A stretch of 64,000 bases of DNA from Stramentimicrobium sp964433555 (GTDB lineage Bacteria; Atribacterota; Phoenicimicrobiia; Phoenicimicrobiales; Stramentimicrobiaceae). The translations under genes and the position numbers were made by a program. Where the stretch lies: NCBI GenBank assembly GCA_964433555.1, contig CAYSRG010000003.1, positions 1 to 64,000 of the forward strand. Reading direction: 5' to 3'. Below the pieces are notes generated by a model. It was not told where the DNA came from. It saw nothing but the letters and a program-made list of their open reading frames with translations, and searched no databases. The first letter of the stretch is position 1. The number at the start of each line of letters is the position of its first letter. Below are positions 54,709 to 63,282 of this stretch, in pieces.

Positions 54709-55617
54709 TTACACTTTATACTTTTTGATTACACCAAGCTTTTCCATTATCCCCTTTAATTGTTTTAATTTATCTCCACCAAGAGGATGTAAGGGAAGCC
54801 TGGGATTTCCTCCTGGCAGTCCCAGTATGTTCAATCCAGCTTTAATTACTATTGGATTTGTAACTGAATAACAAATTTCCATCAAAGGGAAATATTTGAA
54901 CACTAATTCCCTTGAATTTATCATATCCTCATATTTTTGCCAGGGGCGGGATAACTGTGCAAATTCTTCCGGAATTAGATTTCCGGTAATATTGGTAGTT
55001 CCTGATCCGCCTAAAGCCAGATTCGGTAAAATGATGGAATAAGGTGGTGCATCACAGGTCAAAACATCTATTTTTCTTGCCATACCCATCTGTACTTTAA
55101 TCAGCTGACTTACATCAGGCATAGCCTCCTTTAGGGCAATAATATTTTTTATATTACTAATCATTTTTAAGGCAGTTTCCGGCTTGATATTAACACCTAC
55201 TCTGGTTGGATTGTTGTAAACTGCTATAGGGATATCAATCTGATCAGCTACTGTCTTTAAAAAAATATATAGGTCATCCTGAGGTGGTTTAATATAAGAA
55301 GGGATCACTATTAAAGCACCGTCAGCTCCAACCATCTGGGCATATCTAGTCATTTCAATTGTATCCTGAGTATTTGAACCAGTTGTCCCTACCAATACAG
55401 GTATTTTATTATGAGTATATCCCACAACAAATTGTATAATCTGTTTTTTCTCTTCTTTTGATAACATTGATGATTCACCTGCTGAACCAAGTACTAATAG
55501 GCCATCTGTCCCATAATGATTTTGAAAATCAATAATCGGTTTAAACTTTTCCAGATCAATTTGCCCATTTTCCTGAAAAGGAGTAGGGATTGCTACCCAT
55601 GAGCCTGTTATTCTCAT
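54709..55617 (-). CDS. DapA-superfamily lyase/aldolase, not DapA
   Basis: Class I aldolase-fold protein of about 302 residues. The Schiff-base Lys in IIALKEAMPD and active-site Tyr in IAVYNNPTRVGVN are present. The GTTGE motif of true dihydrodipicolinate synthase reads GSAGESSML here, so the Thr that relays protons is lost; the real DapA is at 58861. It probably cleaves or dehydrates a 2-keto acid. Start at ATG 55617, which follows the stop of the previous gene by one base (TAATATG), AAGGAAAT upstream; a longer frame to 55665 overlaps the neighbour. Confidence 0.85.
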   Translation of the reverse strand: MRITGSWVAIPTPFQENGQIDLEKFKPIIDFQNHYGTDGLLVLGSAGESSMLSKEEKKQIIQFVVGYTHNKIPVLVGTTGSNTQDTIEMTRYAQMVGADGALIVIPSYIKPPQDDLYIFLKTVADQIDIPIAVYNNPTRVGVNIKPETALKMISNIKNIIALKEAMPDVSQLIKVQMGMARKIDVLTCDAPPYSIILPNLALGGSGTTNITGNLIPEEFAQLSRPWQKYEDMINSRELVFKYFPLMEICYSVTNPIVIKAGLNILGLPGGNPRLPLHPLGGDKLKQLKGIMEKLGVIKKYKV

Positions 55618-55618
55618 A

Positions 55619-56059
55619 TTAACTATTTCCTTTTTTGGCTTGAATAATAATAGGATCCTCCACATTAATATTGAGATCTTTACCGGTTACCATTTTTGGT
55701 GAATATAAAACAATATTTTGATGATTGGGCATATGCGTATCATCAAAGCCAGCCACAGTTCCCAATAAATAATTATTCCAGTAGACTTCATCACCAACAA
55801 GCATGACTCCTCCTTTATTTATTTCAATAAATGCAATATAGGCAACCTGATTGACAACCGCTCCAGGCGTAGCATTTACTTCATCAGTTATAATCAATTC
55901 ATGAATTTCATTTTTCTTTAATGCCCTTGATTTTGTTTGTATCAGTTGTAAGCCACGATCTTTCATCTCTAATTGTAAAATTGCTACTACTGAAGATTGA
56001 ATGGCTCTTTTCAGACCATAGGGATTTTTGGTAATTAATCCACCAGTATAAGGATCCAT
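55619..56059 (-). CDS. Unrecognised small protein of the catabolic locus
   Basis: About 146 residues, cytosolic, no membrane segment. It is rich in beta strands; a TDEVNATPGAVVNQVAYIAF segment (about 70-90) is the most distinctive part, followed by VGDEVYWNNYLLGTVAGFDD. I cannot name the family (possibly a DUF69xx-type domain). Start at ATG 56059 is favoured by AAGGAAGTG; the frame extends to 56104. Coupled to the DapA-like lyase (stop and start one base apart), so probably part of the same enzyme or regulating it. Confidence 0.7.
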   Translation of the reverse strand: MDPYTGGLITKNPYGLKRAIQSSVVAILQLEMKDRGLQLIQTKSRALKKNEIHELIITDEVNATPGAVVNQVAYIAFIEINKGGVMLVGDEVYWNNYLLGTVAGFDDTHMPNHQNIVLYSPKMVTGKDLNINVEDPIIIQAKKGNS

Positions 56060-56104
56060 ATTTTCACTTCCTTTATACTTTATTTTAATTTTAAAATAAT
56101 ACAA

Positions 56105-56704
56105 AATATGGTAGAAATGCTAAAATTTATAATAATCCTAATACTTAAATTATATTTAAGAACTGGGTAACCATGGATAAATCAATACTAAAGAGAGCAG
56201 GTAACGGTAAGCATTCTAGTCTCTTCCTAATGGAAAACAAATTGATGTATTTGTTGTCCAAAATAAAATAATCTCTAAGAATCTCTGGAAAAGGGATGTA
56301 TTCCTCCCTCTAGCCAAGGGAGATTATTGGCTATCTAGAAATGTTTTAGAATGTGTAGAAATGCTATCTATAACGTATCATTAAAAACCATAAACCACCA
56401 TTGGGGGAGTTCGAAAGAGATCAAACCATGAAAAACAAAAAACGAGACTGGAAAAATAGTGGTTAAGAATATCATCATTGTACTCATTATTGGTTTGTTT
56501 ATGTCATCCTACCTACTCGTGGGAATTAAATGGTTGTATCAAAGGAAAAAGACATGCCACAAAGACTGGACCAGTAGGGTGTACATTGAACTACTGAAAT
56601 GAGAACCTGGTTATCCTATGAAGGGAGGAACTAGATTAACAGATTTCTATTGTCAAAGAACAACTTTAGTATTACTCTGATATTCATTAACAAATTCTAA
56701 TTGA
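56105..56704. other. 600-base region with a possible decayed small gene
   Basis: No intact gene. TAGCCAA/TTGGCTA (56311-56317/56327-56333) makes a hairpin. On the plus strand, ATG at 56428 opens 12 codons before a stop, while one frame over a membrane-like 47-codon stretch runs from GTG 56459 to TGA 56602 (IIIVLIIGLFMSSYLLVGIK). Base composition is less AT-rich than the flanks. It may be the remnant of an inserted element. Confidence 0.4.
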
Positions 56705-57085
56705 TTAGCAGCCAGCAATGGCTTCCATTTCAATTTTTGCTCCCTTTGGTAGATTAGGTACTTCAACACATACTCGCGCCGGTAAACTGGTATTAAAATA
56801 TTCCGAATAAACCTTATTTATACTATCAAAATCTTTCATATCGGTAATAAAAATAGTAACCTTTAAAACATTTTGCAAAGAACTTCCAGCAACCTCTAAA
56901 ATTGCTTTGATATTCTCAATCACTTGCTTTGTTTGGCTGGTAATATTGCCGTTCACGAATTCATTACTATCTGGATTAATGGCGATTTGTCCAGAAACAA
57001 AAACCAGATTATTAAATTTAATTGCTTGTGAATAAGGGCCAATAGCGGATGGGGCCTTTTTGGTATTTATAATCTTTCGGCTTAT
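56705..57085 (-). CDS. RidA/YjgF enamine-imine deaminase, unusual start
   Basis: RidA hydrolyses reactive enamines and imines released by PLP or flavin enzymes acting on amino acids. The frame gives about 126 residues, the normal length: IINTKKAPSAIGPYSQAIKF, FVSGQIAINP, and the C-terminal LPARVCVEVPNLPKGAKIEM with the catalytic Arg. No ATG, GTG or TTG stands at the expected start; ATA at 57083-57085 (then SRK) is preceded by GGAAGGA ten bases upstream. The first in-frame GTG (56956) would remove a third of the protein. Either ATA start, or a start-codon mutation. Fits the amino-acid locus well. Confidence 0.75.
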   Translation of the reverse strand: MSRKIINTKKAPSAIGPYSQAIKFNNLVFVSGQIAINPDSNEFVNGNITSQTKQVIENIKAILEVAGSSLQNVLKVTIFITDMKDFDSINKVYSEYFNTSLPARVCVEVPNLPKGAKIEMEAIAGC

Positions 57086-57111
57086 TTAAAACACATCCTT
57101 CCATTTTTTGA

Positions 57112-57795
57112 TTAAAGTAATTTTTTCTCACTATCATGTTCGGGTTTTATTTCAGCAAGATAATTATAGATTGTAAAACGAGAAACATTTAATCTTTCAG
57201 CCAATCGATCAATGGCATCTTTTACTAAGAAAATACCATGTTTCTGCAAATATCGAACCATTTCTATTTTATCTTCTTTTTGCATTTTATTTATTTCTTT
57301 TCCTATCCTCTGTTGAGCTTTTGAAAATAATCGTTCCATCAAATCATCCAGGGAATGGGAAAAGGATTCTTCTCTTTCTTCCTTTATAATATTTTCTACA
57401 CTATTCAAATTATTATTGACATTACAAAATTCATCTATTTCCCTGGAGATATTTATCATTGGTTCTATATTATAATTAATGCATAAAAATCCAACAATTT
57501 TTCTATTGTTATCCCGAATAAAAATACTTGTTGATTTTAACTTTTTTCCATCTTTACTTTCTGTTTGATAATTAGCTACATAATCAATGTCATTAAAGAG
57601 ATCTGAGGTTAGAAAATATAAACCTAAATCAGTCATGGGTGCTCCAACTTGTCGTCCGGTTATATGACCATTTTCAATTAATACTATGGAATGCTCAAGA
57701 TCTTGCACATCATGAAGGATAACTTCACAATTTTTTCCAAAAGCCCGGGCAATACCCTTGGCTACTGGAATAAATTTTTCCAGGATAGGATTCAT
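57112..57795 (-). CDS. YheO/DauR-like PAS-HTH transcriptional regulator
   Basis: Regulator of 227 residues: an N-terminal YheO-like PAS domain (about 1-125; AFGKNCEVILHDVQDLEHSI) and a C-terminal HTH_22 domain (about 165-220; AIDRLAERLNVSRFTIYNYL). DauR, the best known relative, controls D-arginine catabolism in Pseudomonas. It is the first gene of the locus and has a sigma-70 promoter about 150 bases upstream. A ligand-sensing control of the downstream amino-acid genes is inferred. Confidence 0.85.
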   Translation of the reverse strand: MNPILEKFIPVAKGIARAFGKNCEVILHDVQDLEHSIVLIENGHITGRQVGAPMTDLGLYFLTSDLFNDIDYVANYQTESKDGKKLKSTSIFIRDNNRKIVGFLCINYNIEPMINISREIDEFCNVNNNLNSVENIIKEEREESFSHSLDDLMERLFSKAQQRIGKEINKMQKEDKIEMVRYLQKHGIFLVKDAIDRLAERLNVSRFTIYNYLAEIKPEHDSEKKLL

Positions 57796-58056
57796 CTTTT
57801 ATTAACCATCTTATTCAATATTTTAATAACTAAATATGTCTTTTTAATTAATGGAATATAAAAACAAATACTTTATAGAAAGTTTTCTGATGCAATGGAA
57901 AAAAGAGTCACTTGTTAACATAAAGCTACATTCTTTTCAAAAATAACATAACATTACATAAATGTCAATGTTTTATTAAAATATATTTGTAAAATACCAA
58001 TATTATTTTAATATCAGTAAAAAATTATTTCTTAGAATAAGTAAATCTGAAGCAAT
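57796..58056. other. Intergenic region with regulator promoter
   Basis: Holds the minus-strand promoter described separately; nothing else seen. No terminator for dapB recognised. Confidence 0.4.
57940..57968 (-). promoter_or_regulatory. Promoter of the YheO-like regulator
   Basis: Minus strand: perfect TTGACA (57963-57968), 17-base spacer, TATTTT (57940-57945). The spacer is built of repeated ATGTTATG-type units, possibly an operator. The transcript would have a leader of roughly 140 bases. Confidence 0.6.
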
Positions 58057-58857
58057 TTATAAATTTAATACTTCTTTCATTGAAAACAATCCTTTTTGCT
58101 TCTTTAAAATAAAATGAATTGCCTTCAATGTTCCTTGGGCAAAGGCTTCTCTACCATAGGCTTTATGGCATAGCTCTAATCTTTCACCACTAGAATTAAA
58201 GATAATAATATGCTCTCCATTTATATTTCCAGCTCTAATGGAATGAATTCCAATTTCTCCTTCTCTTCTCTGTCCAATATTTCCAAATCTTCCATATATT
58301 GCTTTCTCTTCTAAGTTGATCTTTCTCTCTTGAGCAATAATCTCAGCCAATTTTTTAGCAGTCCCACTGGGAGCATCTTTTTTATAGCGATGGTGGGTTT
58401 CAACAATCTCAATGTCATAACTCTCATCTAATAAAGAGGAAACTTTTTTTACCAGTTCAAATAATAAATTCACACCCAGTGCCATATTAGGTGAAAGCAC
58501 AATTGGAATTGACTTCGCAGAATACTTAATCCTATTAATCTGATTTTCAGTAAAACCGGTTGTACCGATAACCATTGCTTTCTTATAAGCCTCACAGATT
58601 GATAGATTAGCTAAACTTACTTCTGGATTAGTGAAATCAACCACTGCTTCACTTCTATCAATTACCCTTTCCAGATTACTCTCCACCATGATATTGTTTT
58701 TCTTCTTACCCATTGCTTCTCCCCAATCTTTTCCACAAGCTGGATGAGATGGTGATTCGATTATCCCCACTAACTGCAGCAACTGATCATCATAAATATA
58801 GCTGGCTGCCAGAGAAGCCATTTTACCACATCCCCCACATACCACAATCCGATTCAT
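58057..58857 (-). CDS. dapB: 4-Hydroxy-tetrahydrodipicolinate reductase
   Basis: NAD(P)H-dependent reductase of the DAP/lysine pathway, 266 residues. GxGxxG-like VVCGGCGKMASLAA at the N-terminus, VDFTNPE, IGTTGFTENQ and the catalytic ETHHRYKKDAPSGTAKKLAE are all visible. Last gene of lysA-dapF-dapL-lysC-dapA-dapB, three bases after dapA. Confidence 0.95.
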   Translation of the reverse strand: MNRIVVCGGCGKMASLAASYIYDDQLLQLVGIIESPSHPACGKDWGEAMGKKKNNIMVESNLERVIDRSEAVVDFTNPEVSLANLSICEAYKKAMVIGTTGFTENQINRIKYSAKSIPIVLSPNMALGVNLLFELVKKVSSLLDESYDIEIVETHHRYKKDAPSGTAKKLAEIIAQERKINLEEKAIYGRFGNIGQRREGEIGIHSIRAGNINGEHIIIFNSSGERLELCHKAYGREAFAQGTLKAIHFILKKQKGLFSMKEVLNL

Positions 58858-58860
58858 CTT

Positions 58861-59745
58861 CTACTCCTCCAGTAATCCAAATCTTTTCAAATCTTCTTTT
58901 AATTTTTTAAAATTATTCTCCTCCATATTCACTAAAGGAAGGCGCAGGTCTCCTGCTGGTAATCCTATTAAGCGGGCTGCAGTTTTTACCGGAATAGGAT
59001 TAGTTTCATAAAACATGGCACGACTTAAGGGGTAAACTACTTTCTGGAATATTTCCAGTGCCTCTTGAGAATTTCCTTCCAGATATTCCTTAATCATAGA
59101 GGAAACCTTATCCGGTATGATATTGGCTACTACTGAAATAACTCCTTTTCCTCCAATAGATATTACCGGAGGAATGATCTTATCATCTCCAGATAATAGA
59201 GTTATCTTCTCTCCACAAAGGTACATTATTTCAGCCATCTGCTCCAGATTACCGCTAGCTTCTTTTACAGCTACTATATTTTTAAGCTCAGCTAATTCAG
59301 CCAGAGTAGAGGGTAATAGATTCACACCGGCACGAGAAGGTATATTATAGATAACCGCCGGGATATCAATCTGTTCTACAATAGTCTTAAAATGCATATA
59401 AAGACCTTTCTGAGTTGGTTTATTATAATAAGGCATCACCAACAACACTCCGTCAGCGCCCGTATCCCGAGCACTAGCAGTGAGGTCTAGGGCTTCAGCA
59501 GTAGAATTAGAACCAGTGCCTGCAATTACTGGTACCCTGCCTGCAACTGCTTTAATAGTTAATTCAATTACCTTCTTATGCTCCTCATGTGTAAGAGTGG
59601 GTGATTCACCCGTTGTCCCACATGGTACAATAGCATTAGTTCCATTATTAATGTGAAACTCTACTAATTTTTTAATCCCCTCCTCATCAATTTGATTGTT
59701 CTCATCAAAGGGAGTAATCAGAGCCACAATCGAACCACTAAACAT
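58861..59745 (-). CDS. dapA: 4-Hydroxy-tetrahydrodipicolinate synthase
   Basis: Condenses pyruvate and aspartate semialdehyde, 294 residues. Intact CGTTGESPTL, active-site Tyr in AVIYNIPSRAGVN and Schiff-base Lys in IVAVKEASGN. This completeness contrasts with the paralogue at 54709. Three bases before dapB; 43 after lysC. AGGAGG start site. Confidence 0.95.
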   Translation of the reverse strand: MFSGSIVALITPFDENNQIDEEGIKKLVEFHINNGTNAIVPCGTTGESPTLTHEEHKKVIELTIKAVAGRVPVIAGTGSNSTAEALDLTASARDTGADGVLLVMPYYNKPTQKGLYMHFKTIVEQIDIPAVIYNIPSRAGVNLLPSTLAELAELKNIVAVKEASGNLEQMAEIMYLCGEKITLLSGDDKIIPPVISIGGKGVISVVANIIPDKVSSMIKEYLEGNSQEALEIFQKVVYPLSRAMFYETNPIPVKTAARLIGLPAGDLRLPLVNMEENNFKKLKEDLKRFGLLEE

Positions 59746-59788
59746 ATTAATACCTCCTTACTATACTTAATATGAAATTCTTTAATAT

Positions 59789-61072
59789 TCACTTAGATAA
59801 TTTACTCTCACCCTTTTCTTTATCATTAATAGGGTCCATTTGCACCAGAGAACTACTGATTAACTTATAGACAATATCTTTATTTTGCCAATCAACAAAC
59901 AACAGAATATCAGTTTTCATAGTTGATATTTCCAGGATGTTAATATGATTTTGCGCTAAGGGTCTGGTTATTCTTTCAATAATTCCAGGTGTTTCAATAA
60001 AATTTCTACTACTCAATACTAATAAGGCAATATCTTTTTTTAATGAGACTGATTTTAAAAAATCATTTTTTAAAATAATAGGATGCACTAAATCGTAAGC
60101 TTTCTTAGCATATTGCTCCAGCAAATATATACCAATGTAGCTTCTACCAGTGGCAATTCCCTGTATGCTGATTCTATGCTTTGCCAGAGGAGTTATAATT
60201 TCTTTTAGCAGACCAGGAGTTTCCAGAATTTGAGTTCCAATAACTGTAAGCAAACAAAGTTTGTCCGGGAAAATTTCAATTATACTGGTAAAGCTACCCT
60301 CTATTTCAGTACCATTAGAATCCAGGTCTCCATTCTGAAAATTAATTATCTTCGCTTTCATCTTTCCTTCCTTAAAATATAATGCTCTGGGATGGAGAAC
60401 TTTTGCGCCACCCTCTGCTAGTATTCCCATCTCTTCTACAGTTATTCTGGGTAAGGTTTTAACCTTTTTTATTAAACGAGGATCGGCAGAAGCAACTCCT
60501 GATGTATCTGTGACAATAATAACCTCATCAGCATTGATAAAACTACCTAAGGCAAAAGCAGTAATATCACTTCCTCCTCTACCAAGACAGGTGATGCTTC
60601 CACCATCGATGCTACGGCCTAAAAAACCACATATCACAGGAACAATTCCCTCTTTCAATAATGGCTCCATATATTTTTGACATTGCTCTTTGCTTTTTTC
60701 TAGTATAATATTTGCTTCCATTAAATTTTCTGCATCAGTAATGAGAGGAAAATCAGCTCTGATAGGATCAAAAACAAAAGCCTTTATCCCATTTGCTTTT
60801 AAGGCAGTAAACATTAATCTGGCACTCATTCTCTCCCCAAAGGAGACAAATTCACTATAATCCTGTCTATCATAACCAGACTTGGTAACTCCACTCAGTA
60901 AAGATATCAGGTAATCTGTCGTATCACCCATAGCCGAGACAACTACTAATACTTCATTTCCATTTCTTAATTTTTTAATAACTGATTGAATGGCTTTTTC
61001 TATTCTTTCTGTATTTTGAATGCTTGTTCCTCCGAATTTTACAACAACTCTTATAATAATCGCCCCTCTCAT
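59789..61072 (-). CDS. lysC: Aspartokinase
   Basis: Phosphorylates aspartate as first step to lysine, 427 residues. VVVKFGGTSI opens the kinase fold, GFLGRSIDGG and LGRGGSDITA follow; two ACT-type domains at about 275-410 allow feedback control. The ATG at 61072 has no ribosome site in front, whereas ATA at 61052-61054 (encoding the position of the homologous start, followed by RVVVKFGG) has GAGAGGGG eight bases upstream. True start therefore uncertain. Could be lysine-regulated; not shown by sequence. Confidence 0.93.
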   Translation of the reverse strand: MRGAIIIRVVVKFGGTSIQNTERIEKAIQSVIKKLRNGNEVLVVVSAMGDTTDYLISLLSGVTKSGYDRQDYSEFVSFGERMSARLMFTALKANGIKAFVFDPIRADFPLITDAENLMEANIILEKSKEQCQKYMEPLLKEGIVPVICGFLGRSIDGGSITCLGRGGSDITAFALGSFINADEVIIVTDTSGVASADPRLIKKVKTLPRITVEEMGILAEGGAKVLHPRALYFKEGKMKAKIINFQNGDLDSNGTEIEGSFTSIIEIFPDKLCLLTVIGTQILETPGLLKEIITPLAKHRISIQGIATGRSYIGIYLLEQYAKKAYDLVHPIILKNDFLKSVSLKKDIALLVLSSRNFIETPGIIERITRPLAQNHINILEISTMKTDILLFVDWQNKDIVYKLISSSLVQMDPINDKEKGESKLSK

Positions 61073-61122
61073 TATCTTTTAAACTATTAGCTATTTATTC
61101 AATGCTGAAATAGGAAGATATT

Positions 61123-62292
61123 CTAAATATATGATATATTTGCTTCTTCTAATCTCTTAATTGCCTCTTTAAGTCTCGGTACCTCTACCGTCAGAGCAAT
61201 CCTGATATAGCCCTCACCATATTGTCCATATCCCACGCCAGGAGTAACAATAATGCCAGCCTTTTCTAAAACATAATTGGCAAAATCGATAGAATTCATT
61301 CCTGGAGGTGTTGGCACCCAAACATAAAAGGTAGCTTTGGGTGGTTCCAATTGCCAACCTAACTTATTAAAACCTTCTACAATAATATCTCTTCTTTCTG
61401 TATACATCTCAATTAATGGAGGAATATGTTCTTGGGGACCGGTTAAAGCAGTCATTCCGGCTTCTTGAATCGCTTTAAATATTCCAGAATCAACATTAGT
61501 TTTAATAATGGCAAGAGCAGAAATAGCCTTCTGGTTGCCCACCGCAAAGCCAATTCGCCAGCCTGTCATATTATAAGTCTTAGAAAGGGAATGAAACTCC
61601 AAACATACCTCTTTAGCACCATCAACTTCTAAAAAACTGGGAGCCTGGTAACTATCATAAGCCAATTCTGAATAGGCAAAATCATGACATACTAATAAAT
61701 CATATTTTAGTGCAAAATCTACTACTTCAGCAAAAAAATCACGACTAGCAACAGCTCCGGTAGGATTATTAGGATAATTTAGTAGTATTAATTTTGCTTT
61801 TTTGGCAACTTCTTCATCTATCTTATCCAAATCAGGAAGGTAACCATTCTCTTTGAGCAAAGGCATGAGATAAGGCTCACCATTAGCAAATAGTGTACCA
61901 ATCTTATACACTGGATAAGCTGGATCAGGAATCAAACTTATATCACCTGGATCAATAAAGGCTAGAAAAATGTGAGCAATTCCCTCTTTGGAGCCTATTA
62001 AGGAAATTATCTCATTCTGAGGATCAAGTTCCACTCCAAACCGCTTGAGATACCATTCAGCAACAGCATTCCTAAATTCCCTGGTACCTTCATAAGGTGG
62101 ATAATGATGGGTTTTAGGATCACGAGAACTTTGTGCTAACTGATCAATAATGTGAGTAGGAGTGGGTTGATCCGGGTCACCAATTCCCAGATTAATTACA
62201 TCAATACCTCTTTTTATGGCAGCTTCTCTTTTTTTATCTATTTCTGCAAAAAGATATGGCGGTACTTTCTCAATTCTTTTAGCAATCCTCAT
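61123..62292 (-). CDS. dapL: LL-diaminopimelate aminotransferase
   Basis: PLP fold-type-I aminotransferase of 389 residues converting tetrahydrodipicolinate directly to LL-DAP, which avoids succinyl or acetyl steps. INLGIGDPDQPTP, the YPNNPTGAV motif, PLP Lys in SLSKTYNMTGWRIGF and C-terminal Arg in GYIRIALT. The position between lysC and dapF and the absence of dapD, dapE and argD-like genes support the DapL route. Confidence 0.92.
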   Translation of the reverse strand: MRIAKRIEKVPPYLFAEIDKKREAAIKRGIDVINLGIGDPDQPTPTHIIDQLAQSSRDPKTHHYPPYEGTREFRNAVAEWYLKRFGVELDPQNEIISLIGSKEGIAHIFLAFIDPGDISLIPDPAYPVYKIGTLFANGEPYLMPLLKENGYLPDLDKIDEEVAKKAKLILLNYPNNPTGAVASRDFFAEVVDFALKYDLLVCHDFAYSELAYDSYQAPSFLEVDGAKEVCLEFHSLSKTYNMTGWRIGFAVGNQKAISALAIIKTNVDSGIFKAIQEAGMTALTGPQEHIPPLIEMYTERRDIIVEGFNKLGWQLEPPKATFYVWVPTPPGMNSIDFANYVLEKAGIIVTPGVGYGQYGEGYIRIALTVEVPRLKEAIKRLEEANISYI

Positions 62293-62388
62293 AATTAATT
62301 TATCCTTTCTATTTACTGCAATTTATTACCTATTGAATAAATAGATAATGCTCTTTTTTGATTAATTTTACTTATAAATCTTAATTCC

Positions 62389-63255
62389 TTATATTGAAAC
62401 TATACCAGAAAATGCGGCTTCAGCTGGTCCTGTCATATACACATGTTCATCATTGGTCCACTCAATTTTCAAATTTCCACCCTTTAAATAAACAACTGCC
62501 CTATTTTTTATTCTTTTATTAAGTACCCCTGCTACTACAGCAGCACTAGCTCCTGTTCCACAAGCCATTGTTTCGCCAACCCCCCTTTCCCACACTCTAA
62601 GCTTAATTTCATGATCATTTAAAGGTTGAACAAATTCTACATTTGTTTTTTCAGGAAAAAGATGGTGATTTTCCATAACAGGTCCAATTTCAGTTACCGG
62701 AAAACTTTCCACATCTTCAGTGAAAATAATACAATGTGGATTTCCCATAGAAACACAGGTTACCCTAAAATATTGGCCATTTTCTAAAGAAATAGTTTCA
62801 TTAATAACCTGCCGATCGGGATTTCCAATCATGGGAATATCTTTTTTCATTAAATGTGGTTTCCCCATATCGACTCTAATACCTTTCACTGATCCTGTTT
62901 TTTGTTCATCAAAGATTAGTTCAGGAATAATTTCACCTGCTAAGGTTTCCACTGAAAATTTGTTTTTCCTGATTAGTGTATTTTCATAGGCAAATTTAGC
63001 AAAACAGCGAATCCCGTTTCCGCACATCTGAGCTTCACTTCCATCCGAATTAAATATTCTCATCCTCAAATCATATATCTCTGAGGGAAGTATTAGAATT
63101 AATCCATCAGCTCCTATGCCAAAATGACGATCACATAGTTTTTTTGCCACTTCATCAAAATTTAAATCTTCAGGAAGCGCTCTGGAATAAAAATCCATTA
63201 TAATAAAGTCATTTCCAATTCCATGCATTTTGATAAAACTAACTTCCATAGTCAT
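62389..63255 (-). CDS. dapF: Diaminopimelate epimerase
   Basis: Converts LL- to meso-DAP with two catalytic cysteines, 288 residues. FIKMHGIGNDFIIMD, first Cys in AQMCGNGIRCFAKFAYE and second in ETMACGTGASAAVVA are both intact. Between lysA and dapL. Meso-DAP serves both cell wall and lysine, consistent with a peptidoglycan-containing diderm. Confidence 0.96.
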   Translation of the reverse strand: MTMEVSFIKMHGIGNDFIIMDFYSRALPEDLNFDEVAKKLCDRHFGIGADGLILILPSEIYDLRMRIFNSDGSEAQMCGNGIRCFAKFAYENTLIRKNKFSVETLAGEIIPELIFDEQKTGSVKGIRVDMGKPHLMKKDIPMIGNPDRQVINETISLENGQYFRVTCVSMGNPHCIIFTEDVESFPVTEIGPVMENHHLFPEKTNVEFVQPLNDHEIKLRVWERGVGETMACGTGASAAVVAGVLNKRIKNRAVVYLKGGNLKIEWTNDEHVYMTGPAEAAFSGIVSI

Positions 63256-63282
63256 CTCCTTCCTTCTACTTTTTACCTTATT

